A stretch of 46,506 bases of DNA from Saprospiraceae bacterium. GTDB taxonomy: Bacteria > Bacteroidota > Bacteroidia > Chitinophagales > Saprospiraceae. The translations under genes and the position numbers were made by a program. The stretch covers positions 1 through 46,506 of the forward strand of contig JAEUUP010000166.1 in NCBI GenBank assembly GCA_016787525.1, given 5' to 3'. The notes under the pieces were generated by a model. The model saw only the letters and a program-made list of their open reading frames with translations. It had not been told where the DNA came from and did no database searches. This document shows, one piece after another, positions 19,046 through 28,508 of the stretch. The first letter of the stretch is position 1. Every line of letters begins with the position of its first letter.

Positions 19046-19843
19046 ATGTCACGAACAATTTTAATTACAGGTGCTTCGTCAGGCTTTGGTTTGATAGTCG
19101 CAACCAAGCTACACGAAAGTGGCTACAACGTTATTGGTACAAGTCGCAATCCAAGCAAAATGCAAGTGCCTTTCAAAATGCTGGCATTGGATATTGCTGA
19201 TGATAATTCTATAAATTCTTTTAGCAAAGAGTTGTTCAAGCACATTTCACAATTAGATGTTTTGATAAATAATGCAGGGTTTTATTTGTCGGGGCTTGCC
19301 GAAGAGACGACGATTGCACAAGGCAAACAACAATTTGATACCAATTTTTGGGGAACAATTAAATTAACCAATGAATTGTTACCCTATTTCAGAAAGCAAA
19401 AATTTGGAAAAATAATAACGGTCGGCTCAATAATGGGTTTACTGAATTTTCCGAATGCGGCTTATTATGGTGCTTCCAAACACGCTTTAGAAGGGTATTT
19501 TAAATCATTACGCTTTGAGTTAAAAGAGTTTAATATCAACGTAGCGATGGTTGAGCCGATGGGTTTCAAAACCAATATTCTACATAGTTCGGTTGTGGCA
19601 GAAAAGAAGATAAACGATTACGATAGTTACCGAAGTAAGACTAATGCTTTCGCAAAAGATTTATTTGAAAATGCACCCGAACCGACACCTGTAATAAATA
19701 CCATCCTAAAATTGGTGGAAGATAAAAATCCAAAATTCAGCAACCCCGTTGGTAAAGGAGCTAAAGTGTTTCTGGCGATTCAGCATTTTGCCTACAACAC
19801 ATTTGAAAACTCAATCATTAAAAATATTAATAAATTTAAATAA
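19046..19843 (+). CDS. Short-chain dehydrogenase/reductase (SDR)
   Basis: 265 residues. Classical SDR motifs: TGASSGFG (cofactor glycine motif, residues 8-15), NNAG (about 75), the catalytic YYGASK (YxxxK, about 147) and a serine in VGSIMG (about 133). After the glycine motif TSRN suggests NADP preference. First gene of a two-gene unit under the HxlR-type operators; the next gene starts one base after its stop. Substrate unknown; aldehyde or quinone detoxification is plausible from the regulator type. Confidence 0.9.
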   Translation: MSRTILITGASSGFGLIVATKLHESGYNVIGTSRNPSKMQVPFKMLALDIADDNSINSFSKELFKHISQLDVLINNAGFYLSGLAEETTIAQGKQQFDTNFWGTIKLTNELLPYFRKQKFGKIITVGSIMGLLNFPNAAYYGASKHALEGYFKSLRFELKEFNINVAMVEPMGFKTNILHSSVVAEKKINDYDSYRSKTNAFAKDLFENAPEPTPVINTILKLVEDKNPKFSNPVGKGAKVFLAIQHFAYNTFENSIIKNINKFK

Positions 19844-19844
19844 A

Positions 19845-20849
19845 ATGAAGGCATTCGTAGTAAAAAAACACAGTAAAAAAGAGGCATTACATTTAACAGA
19901 AGTCAGTGAACCAACCCTAAACGACAATGAAGTATTGGTTCAGATTCATAGTGCAGGTGTCAATTTGTTGGATTCACTCATTAGAAATGGTGAGTTCAAA
20001 ATATTTATACCCTACAAAACGCCTTTTGTGAATGGTCATGATATGGCGGGTGTCGTAATGAAAGTAGGCGCAAAAGTTTCAAAATTTAAAGTGGGTGATG
20101 AGGTCTATTCAAGAGTAAGTGATTATCGCATCGGTACTTTTGCGGAACAAATTGCCGTCCATGAGAACGATTTGGCTTTGAAACCCAAAAATATTTCAAT
20201 GGAAGAAGCCGCTTCTATTCCTTTGGTGGGCTTGACTGCTTGGCAAGCACTTGTTGAAATTGCCAATTTGAAAAAAGGGCAAAAAGTCTTCATTCAAGCG
20301 GGTTCTGGTGGTGTTGGCACTTTTGCGATTCAGTTGGCAAAGCATTTAGGTGCTTTTGTTGCCACAACAACAAGCTCGGCAAATACGGCTTTGGTTAAAA
20401 GTTTGGGTGCTGACCTTGTGATAGATTATAAAACACAAAATTTTGTGGACATTTTAAAAGATTATGATGTCGTGCTGCATAGCAATAGAGAAGCAAAAGT
20501 GCTTGCAGATTCTTTAAAAATTCTAAAAGCGGGCGGCACATTGGTTTCTCTGACGGGTCCACCAACACCCGAATTTGCAAAAGAAATTGGTTTGGGCTGG
20601 CATTTTCAAATGCTCATGCGTTTGTTGAGTATGTCTGCAAGAGGAAAAGCAAAAAAGCTAAATGTCAATTTTAAGTTTCTATTTATGAGGGCAGAAGGCA
20701 ACCAACTCTCTGAAATTACGAAATTGATAGAAGCAGGAAAAATCCGCCCTGTCATAGACAAGGTTTTTCCATTTGAACAAACAAATGAGGCACTGGCTTA
20801 TGTTGAATCGGGTCGAGCGAAAGGGAAAGTTGTTATCAAGATGCGGTAA
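19845..20849 (+). CDS. NADP-dependent oxidoreductase, quinone-oxidoreductase-like (MDR superfamily)
   Basis: About 334 residues from ATG 19845, one base after the SDR stop. It is a zinc-free medium-chain reductase: GroES-like N-terminal half (VNGHDMAGVVMKVGAKVSKF, residues about 63-82), then the Rossmann motif QAGSGGVGTFAIQLAKHLGA (about 150-169) and GRAKGKVVIKM at the end. The catalytic zinc cysteines are absent, as in quinone/enone reductases. Translational coupling with the SDR is likely. Both are probably under HxlR control. Confidence 0.9.
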   Translation: MKAFVVKKHSKKEALHLTEVSEPTLNDNEVLVQIHSAGVNLLDSLIRNGEFKIFIPYKTPFVNGHDMAGVVMKVGAKVSKFKVGDEVYSRVSDYRIGTFAEQIAVHENDLALKPKNISMEEAASIPLVGLTAWQALVEIANLKKGQKVFIQAGSGGVGTFAIQLAKHLGAFVATTTSSANTALVKSLGADLVIDYKTQNFVDILKDYDVVLHSNREAKVLADSLKILKAGGTLVSLTGPPTPEFAKEIGLGWHFQMLMRLLSMSARGKAKKLNVNFKFLFMRAEGNQLSEITKLIEAGKIRPVIDKVFPFEQTNEALAYVESGRAKGKVVIKMR

Positions 20850-20924
20850 TGTTAAACAATAAAAAATTAGTCGCACAGGCAACGTCTAATTTGGCTGTCA
20901 GCACTATTAAAATTCCAGTATAAA

Positions 20925-21137
20925 ATGAAACAGAAAATAGCTTTCGCCCTTATTATGGGTAGCGTAACAACAGGTATTATCTCTTTTACCTTAATTGCTT
21001 TGAACATTGGCTTTTCAGAGAAATTTTTAAAAATATGGTTAAAATCATGGAGTATCGCTTATTTAATCGTTATTCCAGTCATTTTAATTCTTGCTCCAAT
21101 CATCCAAAGGTGGGTGGATAAAATGTTTAAGTCTTGA
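20925..21137 (+). CDS. DUF2798 small membrane protein
   Basis: 70 residues with two hydrophobic helices (IAFALIMGSVTTGIISFTLI and WSIAYLIVIPVILILAPIIQ) and a basic C-terminus (RWVDKMFKS). The layout matches DUF2798 proteins, inner-membrane proteins of unknown function. It lies 75 bp after the oxidoreductase and may be the third gene of that unit. Its last 23 codons and its terminator are duplicated at 26902-27017. Confidence 0.8.
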   Translation: MKQKIAFALIMGSVTTGIISFTLIALNIGFSEKFLKIWLKSWSIAYLIVIPVILILAPIIQRWVDKMFKS

Positions 21138-21143
21138 AAATTA

Positions 21144-21185
21144 AAGAAAAGGTTGGTCGGGTTTAAACCCGACCAACCTTTTCTT
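21144..21185 (+). terminator. Perfect-palindrome terminator
   Basis: AAAAGGTTGGTCGGGTTT and its exact complement abut without a loop base (21147-21164 / 21165-21182), extended by A/T pairs. It ends the DUF2798 transcript and occurs again, one base pair shorter, at 26982-27015. Confidence 0.85.
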
Positions 21186-21285
21186 ATTTTCCATTTACTT
21201 CGGGTTTATTTTTTATTTTGCAGAATTTTATATTTCATTGATTATCAACGATTTAATTTACCCCCTCAGTATTTAGAAGACAATT

Positions 21286-22008
21286 TTATTTGAGTTTATA
21301 TAAATACGGTGCTTTGTTCTTTGCGCCTGTAAACTTCTTCTCCAATCGCTCCAATACATTTAAATCTAATATTTTTTTTTGAAAATTAGTTCTGACAAAG
21401 GCTCTTTCAAAAACCGATTCATAAATATCTTGAACTTCTTTCATCGTGAATTTTTCGGGCAATAAGTTAAAAACGTTTAGTTTTTCATCAATATCCCGTT
21501 GCAATGTTTTCAAAGCGGCTTGTGCGATTTCGTTGCCGTCCATAATCATTGGGGGCAATTCGTGGATATTGTACCACTCCAACGACTTATCAATTTCAGT
21601 CAATTGCGGCTCGACTGCTTTAATATTGACAAGGGCATAATAGCCTATCGAAATAAACCGTTTGCTTAACCATTCATACATAGGATTATGGGTTTGTTCA
21701 AAAGCCGTGTCTGCATAATTCAATTCTATAAGTTTATCCAAAAACGCCTTATTATTTCTATCGGCTTTGCCAAAGACTTTAAATTCTTCCAAATAAATAT
21801 CCTTTAAGCCTGTTCTTTCTTGCAAAATTCGGTGAGCAGCAGCATCTGTATTTTCTTCTTGAAAGATAAAACCATTCGGTAAAGCATAAAAATCGCCTTT
21901 ATACTTGAGTTGAGAAATCAAAATTTTTAACTGCCCATCTTCGTAACCAAACACTACACAGTCAATAGCGATTTGATTGATGTAATTTTTTCCGTTTAAA
22001 ACTTCCAT
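21286..22008 (-). CDS. Nudix-domain transcriptional regulator (NrtR/AraR-like)
   Basis: About 240 residues from ATG 22008 (MEVLNGKNYINQIAIDCVVF). The N-terminal Nudix fold is present, but the Nudix box is degenerate: from GFIFQEENTDAAAHR to ILQERTGL, the paired catalytic glutamates are lost, as in regulators of the NrtR type that sense rather than hydrolyse. The C-terminal part (FTMKEVQDIYESVFERAF, then NFQKKILDLNVLE) is the winged-helix DNA-binding region. It is divergent from a secreted GH79-like glycosidase, and Bacteroidota homologues (for example AraR) control sugar use. Ligand unknown. Confidence 0.85.
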   Translation of the reverse strand: MEVLNGKNYINQIAIDCVVFGYEDGQLKILISQLKYKGDFYALPNGFIFQEENTDAAAHRILQERTGLKDIYLEEFKVFGKADRNNKAFLDKLIELNYADTAFEQTHNPMYEWLSKRFISIGYYALVNIKAVEPQLTEIDKSLEWYNIHELPPMIMDGNEIAQAALKTLQRDIDEKLNVFNLLPEKFTMKEVQDIYESVFERAFVRTNFQKKILDLNVLERLEKKFTGAKNKAPYLYKLK

Positions 22009-22124
22009 AATAGACCTGTTTTTAAGATTTCTGCTTGTTTTAGCTGAGATTATCGTCAATATACTGAGGGGTATTGCTCTTGTAAAATTTATTGAAAGCA
22101 AAATTAATAAAAAAAATAATTTTT

Positions 22125-22167
22125 ATTGTATTATTTTTATACAATAAAAAATTGTTTTTTAACTTTG
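22125..22167 (+). promoter_or_regulatory. Operator and promoter upstream of the GH79-like gene
   Basis: Inverted repeat ATTGTAT-N7-ATACAAT (22125-22145) lies upstream of the -7 box TAACTTTG (22160-22167, TAnnTTTG). The spacing fits an operator over the -33 region. It lies between the Nudix-type regulator and the glycosidase, so the regulator is the likely binder. Two dispersed decamers (22062 and 22228) flank this segment. Confidence 0.6.
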
Positions 22168-22275
22168 TTTTTAAATTCTCATATAGGTTATATCGTTTGA
22201 ACAAAACAGCGTCAAACATATACCAAATACTGAGGGGGTATTCTCAATAATTAAAATAAAATAATTCATACAATC

Positions 22276-23772
22276 ATGAAAAAAATATGGGTTTACATCA
22301 GTACAGTATTCTTTTTTTCAGGCGTTTTTTCACAGGCCTCTGCCCAAAATACCCTCAATTTGACAAATATAAAGGCACTTGGTAAGGTAGATGAACGCTT
22401 CCAATCATTCAATATCGAAATGTGTGAGGTCATAGGCGGTGACTTCTGGATTCCTTACAATTTGATAGATTCTGTCCGCAAAACGTCTAATAAAACAGGC
22501 ATTGCCGCTTTAAAATGGCAGATTGACCCTATTAATTTGTATGAAAAAAAGCTGAGAAACTTAGCCGCGGCTTTGGGTCCGACTTATGTACGTGTCAGCG
22601 GAACTTGGGCAAATGCCATTTATTTTCAAAATGACGATGCGCCCAAAATGGCAAATGCTCCAAGAGGGTTCAAAAATATTCTGACCCGTTCGCAATGGAA
22701 AGGTGTTGTAGATTTTTGCAAGGCAGTAGATGGCAGGTTGGTGAGTTCTTTTCCCATCAGTGATGGCATGAGAGATGAAAAAGGCGTATGGCAACCTACC
22801 CAAGTCCAGTCTATTTTGGATTATACAAACGCTATTGGTGGCAATATTTATGCGGCTGAGTTTTTCAACGAACCATCTCATGCCTCGCACGGCGATGCGC
22901 CAAAAGGTTATAATGGGTCAAATTTTGCCACCGAATTTGCTCTTTTTAAAAATTTTGCAACAAAAGCAGCCCCCAATATGAAAATTATTGGTCCAGGTTC
23001 CACAGGCGAAGGCATTTTACCTTCGGGATTAGACCTTTCCGTGGATGCGCTCTTGTCGCCTGAGCCCAAACCAACTTTCGATGTTTTCACCTATCATTAC
23101 TACGGCACAGTTTCCAAGCGGTGCATGGGTGGACAAAAACCCGAAAATGCGCTGGCTGCTGAATGGTTGAGCCGAACCGAAAAAGGACTTGAATTTTATC
23201 AAAATGCCAGAGATAAATACGTACCAAACGCCCCAATTTGGTTGACCGAAACGGCAGAGTCGGCTTGTGGCGGTAATCCTTGGGCGGCTACCTATATTGA
23301 TTGTTTTCGATATTTGGAACAATTGGGGCGTTTAGCTAAAAAAGGCGTTCAAGTGGTCATGCACAACACCCTTGCAAGGAGCGAATACGGGATGCTCGAC
23401 CACGACACACACACGCCACGACCTAATTACTGGGCGGCTTTGCTATGGAGTCGTTTCATGGGGACGCAAGTTTATGAAAGTGGTAGTTTGGCGGCGGGTC
23501 TTGATGTATTTGTACATAATTTGAAAGGAAAACCCAATAAAAAAGCTGTTTTAATACTCAATACCAACGATAAAGCGACTTCGGTAAACATACCCACGAA
23601 AGCCAAACAATACCTATTAACAGCCGATGCATTGCTGACCAAAAAAGTGAAATTGAATGGTGTAGAATTGAAAATGACCGCAACCGATGAAGTACCCACA
23701 CTTGTTGGTAAAAATGTAAAAAAAGGAAATATAGATTTACCCGCTCATAGCATCGTGTTTTTGACATTCTAA
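22276..23772 (+). CDS. Secreted GH79-like glycoside hydrolase (heparanase / beta-glucuronidase type)
   Basis: 498 residues with a signal peptide (MKKIWVYISTVFFFSGVFSQ, then ASAQ). The TIM barrel shows AAEFFNEPSH (acid/base Glu of the NEP motif, about residue 199) and IWLTETAESACGGNP (nucleophile Glu, about 323). The following QLGRLAKKGVQVVMHNTL and RPNYWAALLWSRFMGTQVY closely resemble heparanase-family sequences. The C-terminal segment (about 420-498) is the small beta domain. Likely releases glucuronic-acid-type sugars from polysaccharide or proteoglycan outside the cytoplasm. The neighbouring Nudix regulator and the downstream genes suggest a small carbohydrate-use cluster. Confidence 0.82.
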   Translation: MKKIWVYISTVFFFSGVFSQASAQNTLNLTNIKALGKVDERFQSFNIEMCEVIGGDFWIPYNLIDSVRKTSNKTGIAALKWQIDPINLYEKKLRNLAAALGPTYVRVSGTWANAIYFQNDDAPKMANAPRGFKNILTRSQWKGVVDFCKAVDGRLVSSFPISDGMRDEKGVWQPTQVQSILDYTNAIGGNIYAAEFFNEPSHASHGDAPKGYNGSNFATEFALFKNFATKAAPNMKIIGPGSTGEGILPSGLDLSVDALLSPEPKPTFDVFTYHYYGTVSKRCMGGQKPENALAAEWLSRTEKGLEFYQNARDKYVPNAPIWLTETAESACGGNPWAATYIDCFRYLEQLGRLAKKGVQVVMHNTLARSEYGMLDHDTHTPRPNYWAALLWSRFMGTQVYESGSLAAGLDVFVHNLKGKPNKKAVLILNTNDKATSVNIPTKAKQYLLTADALLTKKVKLNGVELKMTATDEVPTLVGKNVKKGNIDLPAHSIVFLTF

Positions 23773-23819
23773 ATAACGCTAACGGTTTTCTATTTTTTCA
23801 ACTTTAAACTTTAGATGAA

Positions 23820-24626
23820 ATGCAAGTCAATAATAAAACAATCATCGTAACAGGTGCAGGCAGTGGCATGGGCAGAGAATTGACTTTTCAGCTTTTAAAT
23901 AAAAATGCGACTGTCATTGGCATAGACATCAACCCCGATTCACTCGCTGAAACGCAGAAATTGGCAGGTGCAAACGCCACACGATTCAAAGGCTACACTT
24001 TGGATATTTCAAATAAAGAAAAAGTTGAGGCTTTTGCCCAAGAAGTGATTCAAGCGTTGGGCGCAGTAGATGGGATTATCAATAATGCGGGTATTATTCA
24101 ACCTTTTATCCCTGTCAATGACTTGAATTACGATCAAATTCATCGTGTTATGAATGTCAATTTCTTTGGGACAGTTTATCTGACCAAAGCCTTTTTACCG
24201 CATTTTTTGACCCGCCCCGAAGCGCATATTGTCAATATTTCGAGCATGGGTGGTTTTATTCCGTTCCCAGGTCAGACGTTTTATGGGGCAGCAAAGGCGG
24301 CAGTGAAACTTTTTACTGAGGGGTTGTATGCGGAATTGAAAAATACAAATGTCAAGGTAACGGTGGTGCATCCAGGGGCGATTGCAACCAATATTACAAC
24401 AAATTCAGGTTTAGATATGCCCAAAGTAGAACCCGATTCTAAGCAGTCACAAATGGCTCTTCCTGCTCCCAAAGCTGCTGCAATCATCATAAAAGCCATG
24501 GAAACCAATAAATATCGGGCGACGGTTGGAAAAGATGCCCGTTTTTTGGATTTGCTGTATCGTTTTAATCCACGTTACGCCACTAATTTTATTCAAAAAA
24601 TGATGGCGAAAAGAGGGATTGTGTGA
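23820..24626 (+). CDS. Short-chain dehydrogenase/reductase (SDR)
   Basis: 268 residues. TGAGSGMG (residues 11-18), DIN after the second strand (suggesting NAD), NNAG (about 89), ISSMGG with the catalytic Ser and YGAAKAAV with the YxxxK pair (about 154-158). 47 bp after the glycosidase, same strand, probably co-transcribed. A decamer (24314-24324) encodes FTEGLY right after the catalytic helix. Specific substrate unknown. Confidence 0.9.
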   Translation: MQVNNKTIIVTGAGSGMGRELTFQLLNKNATVIGIDINPDSLAETQKLAGANATRFKGYTLDISNKEKVEAFAQEVIQALGAVDGIINNAGIIQPFIPVNDLNYDQIHRVMNVNFFGTVYLTKAFLPHFLTRPEAHIVNISSMGGFIPFPGQTFYGAAKAAVKLFTEGLYAELKNTNVKVTVVHPGAIATNITTNSGLDMPKVEPDSKQSQMALPAPKAAAIIIKAMETNKYRATVGKDARFLDLLYRFNPRYATNFIQKMMAKRGIV

Positions 24627-24682
24627 TGGCTACCCCTCAGTATTTTTGACGTTTAAAATAATTATTTAAAAATAAAAATTCG

Positions 24683-26812
24683 ATGCGATTCATAAAATTC
24701 AATCCCTTTGCCGTATTGTCTTTCGTTTGTTTGTCAATCGTAATACACGCACAAAATAACTTGCCTAATTTGAGTGACGAACTCGCTAAAGGTTTTTCAA
24801 CAAAAGACACTTTTTTCAAAACACCTTTTATTGATATAGACGAAATGCGTGAGAAACCCGTCCGTCACCGCTACGTACACGGTGGTTTTAAAGGCACTGA
24901 AACCCGTTTTTCCCTTTATTTTCCAACAAAAGAAGCTTATCAAGGGCGGTTTTTTCAATACATCACGCCTTTTCCTGACAATGAATTTTTGTCGCAAGGC
25001 GCAACGGGCGAAGATGATAAAATTAGCTTTTCTATCAGTAGCGGCGCATATTTCATTGAAACAAATGGCGGCGGTAAAGTGGATTTTGCCAAACCCAATT
25101 TCAATTCTGACCCGACGATTGGTGCGTTTAGAGCCAATGCTGCTACTGCTGCGTTTTCACGCATTGTCGCTATGAGCATCTTTGGGGGCAATCGTCCCTT
25201 TGGCTATGCGTTTGGTGGAAGTGGCGGGGCGTATCGGACAATCGGAAGTATCGAAAATACTGAGGGGGTCTGGGACGGTGTTGTGCCTTATGTATTGGGT
25301 TCGCCTATGGCTATTCCCAATGTGTTTTCGGTGCGGATGAATGCCATGCGGATTTTACACGACAAACTTCCTCAAATTATTGATGCCGTTGATGCGGGCG
25401 GAAGCGGTGATATGTATGCAGGGTTGAACGAAGAAGAAAAACAGGCTTTGGCGGAAGCGACTAAATTGGGTTTTCCACCGCAGTCATGGTTTGGCTACAA
25501 AACAATGGGTATTCATGGTTTTATCGCTTTGTATCAAGGTATGCGCATGGCTGACAGCAAGTTTTTTGATGATTTTTGGAAAGTCAAAGGTTATTTAGGA
25601 GCCAATCCAACAGAATCTCTTTTGAAAGCACGCCTTCAAAAAGCCAGTAAAATAAAAGCAAGTATTGCGATTGACGAAGCTGTGAAATTGGGTTTAAAAG
25701 AAGCCCCCTCAGTAGGCGAGCGTGGTTCGGCAGATTTGGCTTGGAAAAGTATGGGCGGTGTCGAAGGGCAAATGCCTGTGGCATTTCAGATAGAAGATGT
25801 ATTGCCCGATGTTAATTTTATGGGTGGTGACTTGGTGATAAAAACGGGTGCAGCCGCAGGAAAAACCCTACAATTAGCTAATGTTGTCGGTGATAAAGTT
25901 GTTTTTGGTCTCGTTGACCCCTCAGTATTAGCCAAAATAAAAGCGGGCGATGAAGTTTTTATTGACAATTCTAACTTTTTAGCGGTTCAAACTTATCATC
26001 GCCACCAAGTACCTGGTAAAGAATATAAAGCATGGGATTTTTTGCGTGATGCTGAAGGCAAACCTATTTATCCGCAAAGACCGATGCTTTTAGGTCCTTT
26101 ATTTACAAGAGGTGCAGCGGGTGTTTTGCCGAATGGCAAGTTTAAAGGGAAAATGATTTTGTTGTGTTCTTTGTGGGATAGAGAAGCCTTTGCTTGGCAA
26201 GGCGATTTTTATCGGGATAAAGTAAAAGCCAATTTGGGCGATAAAACCGACGATAATTTCAGATTGTGGTATACCGACCACACTTTGCACGGCGATTTAT
26301 CGAAACAAGAAGACCCAACCCGCACCGTGAGTTATTTAGGCGTATTGCAACAAGCCTTGCGAGACTTGAGTGCTTGGTGTGAAAAAAGCATTGCACCACC
26401 CACAACGACCCATTACAAAATCGAAGATGCTCAAGTCGTTGTACCCGCAGCGGCATCAGAACGCAAGGGAATTCAACCTGTTGTGAATTTAACGATTAAT
26501 GGCGGTAAAAAAATAGATATAAAAGCAGGCAAAGCCGTTAATTTCACGGCAGTTGTAGAAGTGCCGTTGCAAACGGGTAAAATCGTATCGGCAGAATGGG
26601 ATTTTGAAGGCGCAGGGACTTTTCCAATAAAAACTCAAAGCATTGCTTTCGATGAAAAAACAGGACGCACGACCTTAAAAATGACGTATAAATTCACTAA
26701 AAAGGGCACTTTTTTCCCAACTTTAAGAGTGGCTTCACAACGAGAAGGCGATGCCCAAACACCTTTTGCACGGATTCAGAATTTGGATAGAGTGCGGGTT
26801 GTGGTGAAATAA
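24683..26812 (+). CDS. Secreted alpha/beta-hydrolase-like protein with C-terminal PKD-type domain
   Basis: 709 residues with a signal peptide ending in VIHAQ. A nucleophile-elbow-like segment FGGSGGAYRTIG (about residue 177) fits an alpha/beta hydrolase; the later DHTLHGD (about 533) may supply the histidine. The last 100 residues (VNLTINGGKKIDIKAGKAVN, AEWDFEGAGTFP and a THPTL-like strand) resemble a PKD/immunoglobulin-like domain used for surface binding. I do not know its substrate. It follows the SDR by 56 bp with a decamer (24632-24642) between, and holds three more decamers (25258, 25704, 25917), the highest number in one gene. Confidence 0.6.
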   Translation: MRFIKFNPFAVLSFVCLSIVIHAQNNLPNLSDELAKGFSTKDTFFKTPFIDIDEMREKPVRHRYVHGGFKGTETRFSLYFPTKEAYQGRFFQYITPFPDNEFLSQGATGEDDKISFSISSGAYFIETNGGGKVDFAKPNFNSDPTIGAFRANAATAAFSRIVAMSIFGGNRPFGYAFGGSGGAYRTIGSIENTEGVWDGVVPYVLGSPMAIPNVFSVRMNAMRILHDKLPQIIDAVDAGGSGDMYAGLNEEEKQALAEATKLGFPPQSWFGYKTMGIHGFIALYQGMRMADSKFFDDFWKVKGYLGANPTESLLKARLQKASKIKASIAIDEAVKLGLKEAPSVGERGSADLAWKSMGGVEGQMPVAFQIEDVLPDVNFMGGDLVIKTGAAAGKTLQLANVVGDKVVFGLVDPSVLAKIKAGDEVFIDNSNFLAVQTYHRHQVPGKEYKAWDFLRDAEGKPIYPQRPMLLGPLFTRGAAGVLPNGKFKGKMILLCSLWDREAFAWQGDFYRDKVKANLGDKTDDNFRLWYTDHTLHGDLSKQEDPTRTVSYLGVLQQALRDLSAWCEKSIAPPTTTHYKIEDAQVVVPAAASERKGIQPVVNLTINGGKKIDIKAGKAVNFTAVVEVPLQTGKIVSAEWDFEGAGTFPIKTQSIAFDEKTGRTTLKMTYKFTKKGTFFPTLRVASQREGDAQTPFARIQNLDRVRVVVK

Positions 26813-26901
26813 ACAGTCAATAGCATATCAACTTTGAAAGCCCGAAGAAAGATGATGAAATTCTGTAACAGAATTAATCTCGAAATTTCTTGCTTTTTTA
26901 G

Positions 26902-26972
26902 TCGTTATTCCAGTCATTTTAATTCTTGCTCCAATCATTCAAAAATGGGTGGATAAAATGTTCAAGTCTTGA
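26902..26972 (+). pseudogene. Duplicated 3' end of the DUF2798 gene
   Basis: VIPVILILAPIIQ, one changed residue (R to K), then WVDKMFKS and TGA: the last 23 codons of the gene at 20925-21137 recur here in frame but without its first half. The nucleotide match to 21067-21137 is nearly complete and continues through the terminator. There is no start codon in place. A segmental duplication of the gene end plus terminator is the simplest reading. Confidence 0.85.
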
Positions 26973-26981
26973 AAATTAAAG

Positions 26982-27017
26982 AAAAGGTTGGTCGGGTTAA
27001 ACCCGACCAACCTTTTT
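26982..27017 (+). terminator. Second copy of the GGTTGGTCGGGTT terminator
   Basis: AAAAGGTTGGTCGGGTT / AACCCGACCAACCTTTT, a perfect palindrome with 17-bp arms followed by TT. It is the same hairpin as 21147-21182, copied with the DUF2798 tail. It now closes the GH79-SDR-hydrolase unit. Confidence 0.85.
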
Positions 27018-27120
27018 TGATTTTGACTATGCACGGTTTTTTATCGAGATTAAACTGCTGATTCAAAGGTAAAGTCATTATCGTTTTTTAGAAAATGAAA
27101 CATTAGCTTTGTCTTTTCAA

Positions 27121-27195
27121 ATGATTTTTTACTCACTAAAACAACTCGGTTATGACGAAATGATTCGCCTGCAACAGCCAAAACCCATATTTTAA
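27121..27195 (+). pseudogene. Short open frame of 24 codons, possible gene remnant
   Basis: MIFYSLKQLGYDEMIRLQQP followed by KPIF and TAA. The composition looks coding, but it is too short to assign and has no clear ribosome-binding site. It lies in the 219-bp gap between the duplicated terminator and glycerate kinase, where I see nothing else. Confidence 0.25.
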
Positions 27196-27235
27196 AAACA
27201 GAACTCATCATTAGAAAATCCTCTCAACGGTCTGT

Positions 27236-28345
27236 ATGAATATCCTCATAGCATGTGATAGTTTTAAAGATGCCCTTGATGCGCCCTCAGTCTGTCGCGC
27301 CATCGAGCAGGGTTTAAAGTTAGCTGACCCCTCAGTATCTACTCGAATTTTCCCTCTTGCCGACGGTGGCGAAGGTTTATCTGATGTTTTAAACCATCAT
27401 TTAGATTTAAAAAAGGTAGAAATTGAGGTGAATGATCCTCTTTTTAGAAAAATAAAAGCCGCTTACAATTTGAGTTCGGATAATAAAGCCGCTTTTATTG
27501 AAATGGCGCAAGCCGCAGGTTTACAACTTTTAACGCCCGAAGAACGCAATCCTTTAAAAACCACAACTTTTGGCGTGGGCGAAATGATACTTAATGCACT
27601 CGAAAAAGGGGCAAAACACATTGTTTTAGGCATTGGAGGTTCGGCAACAAATGATTTGGGTATTGGTCTGGCAGCCGCTTTAGGTTGGCAGTTTTTAGAT
27701 AAAAATGGCGAAATACTACAACCGATTGGAGAAAACTTAAACGAAATTCGCACAACGCGACCCCCTCAGTATAATATGACTGATGATGTTATTTTTGAAA
27801 TTCTAAGCGATGTTAAAAATCCCCTTTTAGGCAAAACAGGAGCTGCTTATGTCTATGCTCGACAAAAAGGGGCAGATGATAGTGCTATTGAAATTTTAGA
27901 GCAAGGAGCTAAAAACCTTATCAAAACCTTAAAGAATCTCTCTGAAATGACTGAAATTGAGGGAGCAGGAGCAGCAGGTGGTTTAGGATTTGGGGCATTA
28001 TTTTTTTTAAAAGCAAAGCTAAAACGCGGTATTGATGCAATCATGGACTTAACCGATTTTGATAAACAAGCGGCTTGGGCAGATGTGATTTTTACAGGCG
28101 AAGGGCAACTTGATAGTCAAACCGCACATGGAAAATTGATTGCAGGTATCATTTCAAGGGCGCAACAAAAACCTGTTATTGCGCTTTGTGGTGCATTGGA
28201 AATGCCCCCTCAGTATATCAAAGAATTAGGCTTAAAAGCGGCTTTTCCTATTGCTCAAAAACCTTGTACGTTATCAGAGGCTTTATCTTTAACACATGAA
28301 AATTTAGAAAAAACGGCTTTTAATATTGGAAAAATACTACTGTGA
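27236..28345 (+). CDS. Glycerate kinase (GarK/GlxK family)
   Basis: Phosphorylates D-glycerate, feeding it into glycolysis. 369 residues, the usual length. N-terminus ILIACDSFKDALDA (family: DSFKGSLSA), then FPLADGGEGLSDVL (about 40-53), GIGGSATNDLGIGLAAALG (about 131-149) and FTGEGQLDSQTAHGK (about 285-299). Genes for sugar breakdown lie upstream, but it has its own 5' gap and is probably transcribed alone. Decamers at 27327, 27760 and 28205 (the latter two with five C on this strand). Confidence 0.94.
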   Translation: MNILIACDSFKDALDAPSVCRAIEQGLKLADPSVSTRIFPLADGGEGLSDVLNHHLDLKKVEIEVNDPLFRKIKAAYNLSSDNKAAFIEMAQAAGLQLLTPEERNPLKTTTFGVGEMILNALEKGAKHIVLGIGGSATNDLGIGLAAALGWQFLDKNGEILQPIGENLNEIRTTRPPQYNMTDDVIFEILSDVKNPLLGKTGAAYVYARQKGADDSAIEILEQGAKNLIKTLKNLSEMTEIEGAGAAGGLGFGALFFLKAKLKRGIDAIMDLTDFDKQAAWADVIFTGEGQLDSQTAHGKLIAGIISRAQQKPVIALCGALEMPPQYIKELGLKAAFPIAQKPCTLSEALSLTHENLEKTAFNIGKILL

Positions 28346-28508
28346 AACGGCTTTATAGTACCTATTCGATACTTCTCGCAAGCATTTTGTCACCTGTTTA
28401 GGCGCAATTATCGCGTTATGGATTTGCCAATATTTCATAGCCGACCATAAATTTTTGACCGTTGCTGTTCTTAATATGACATTTATATACTATTTAATTG
28501 GTGCTGTG

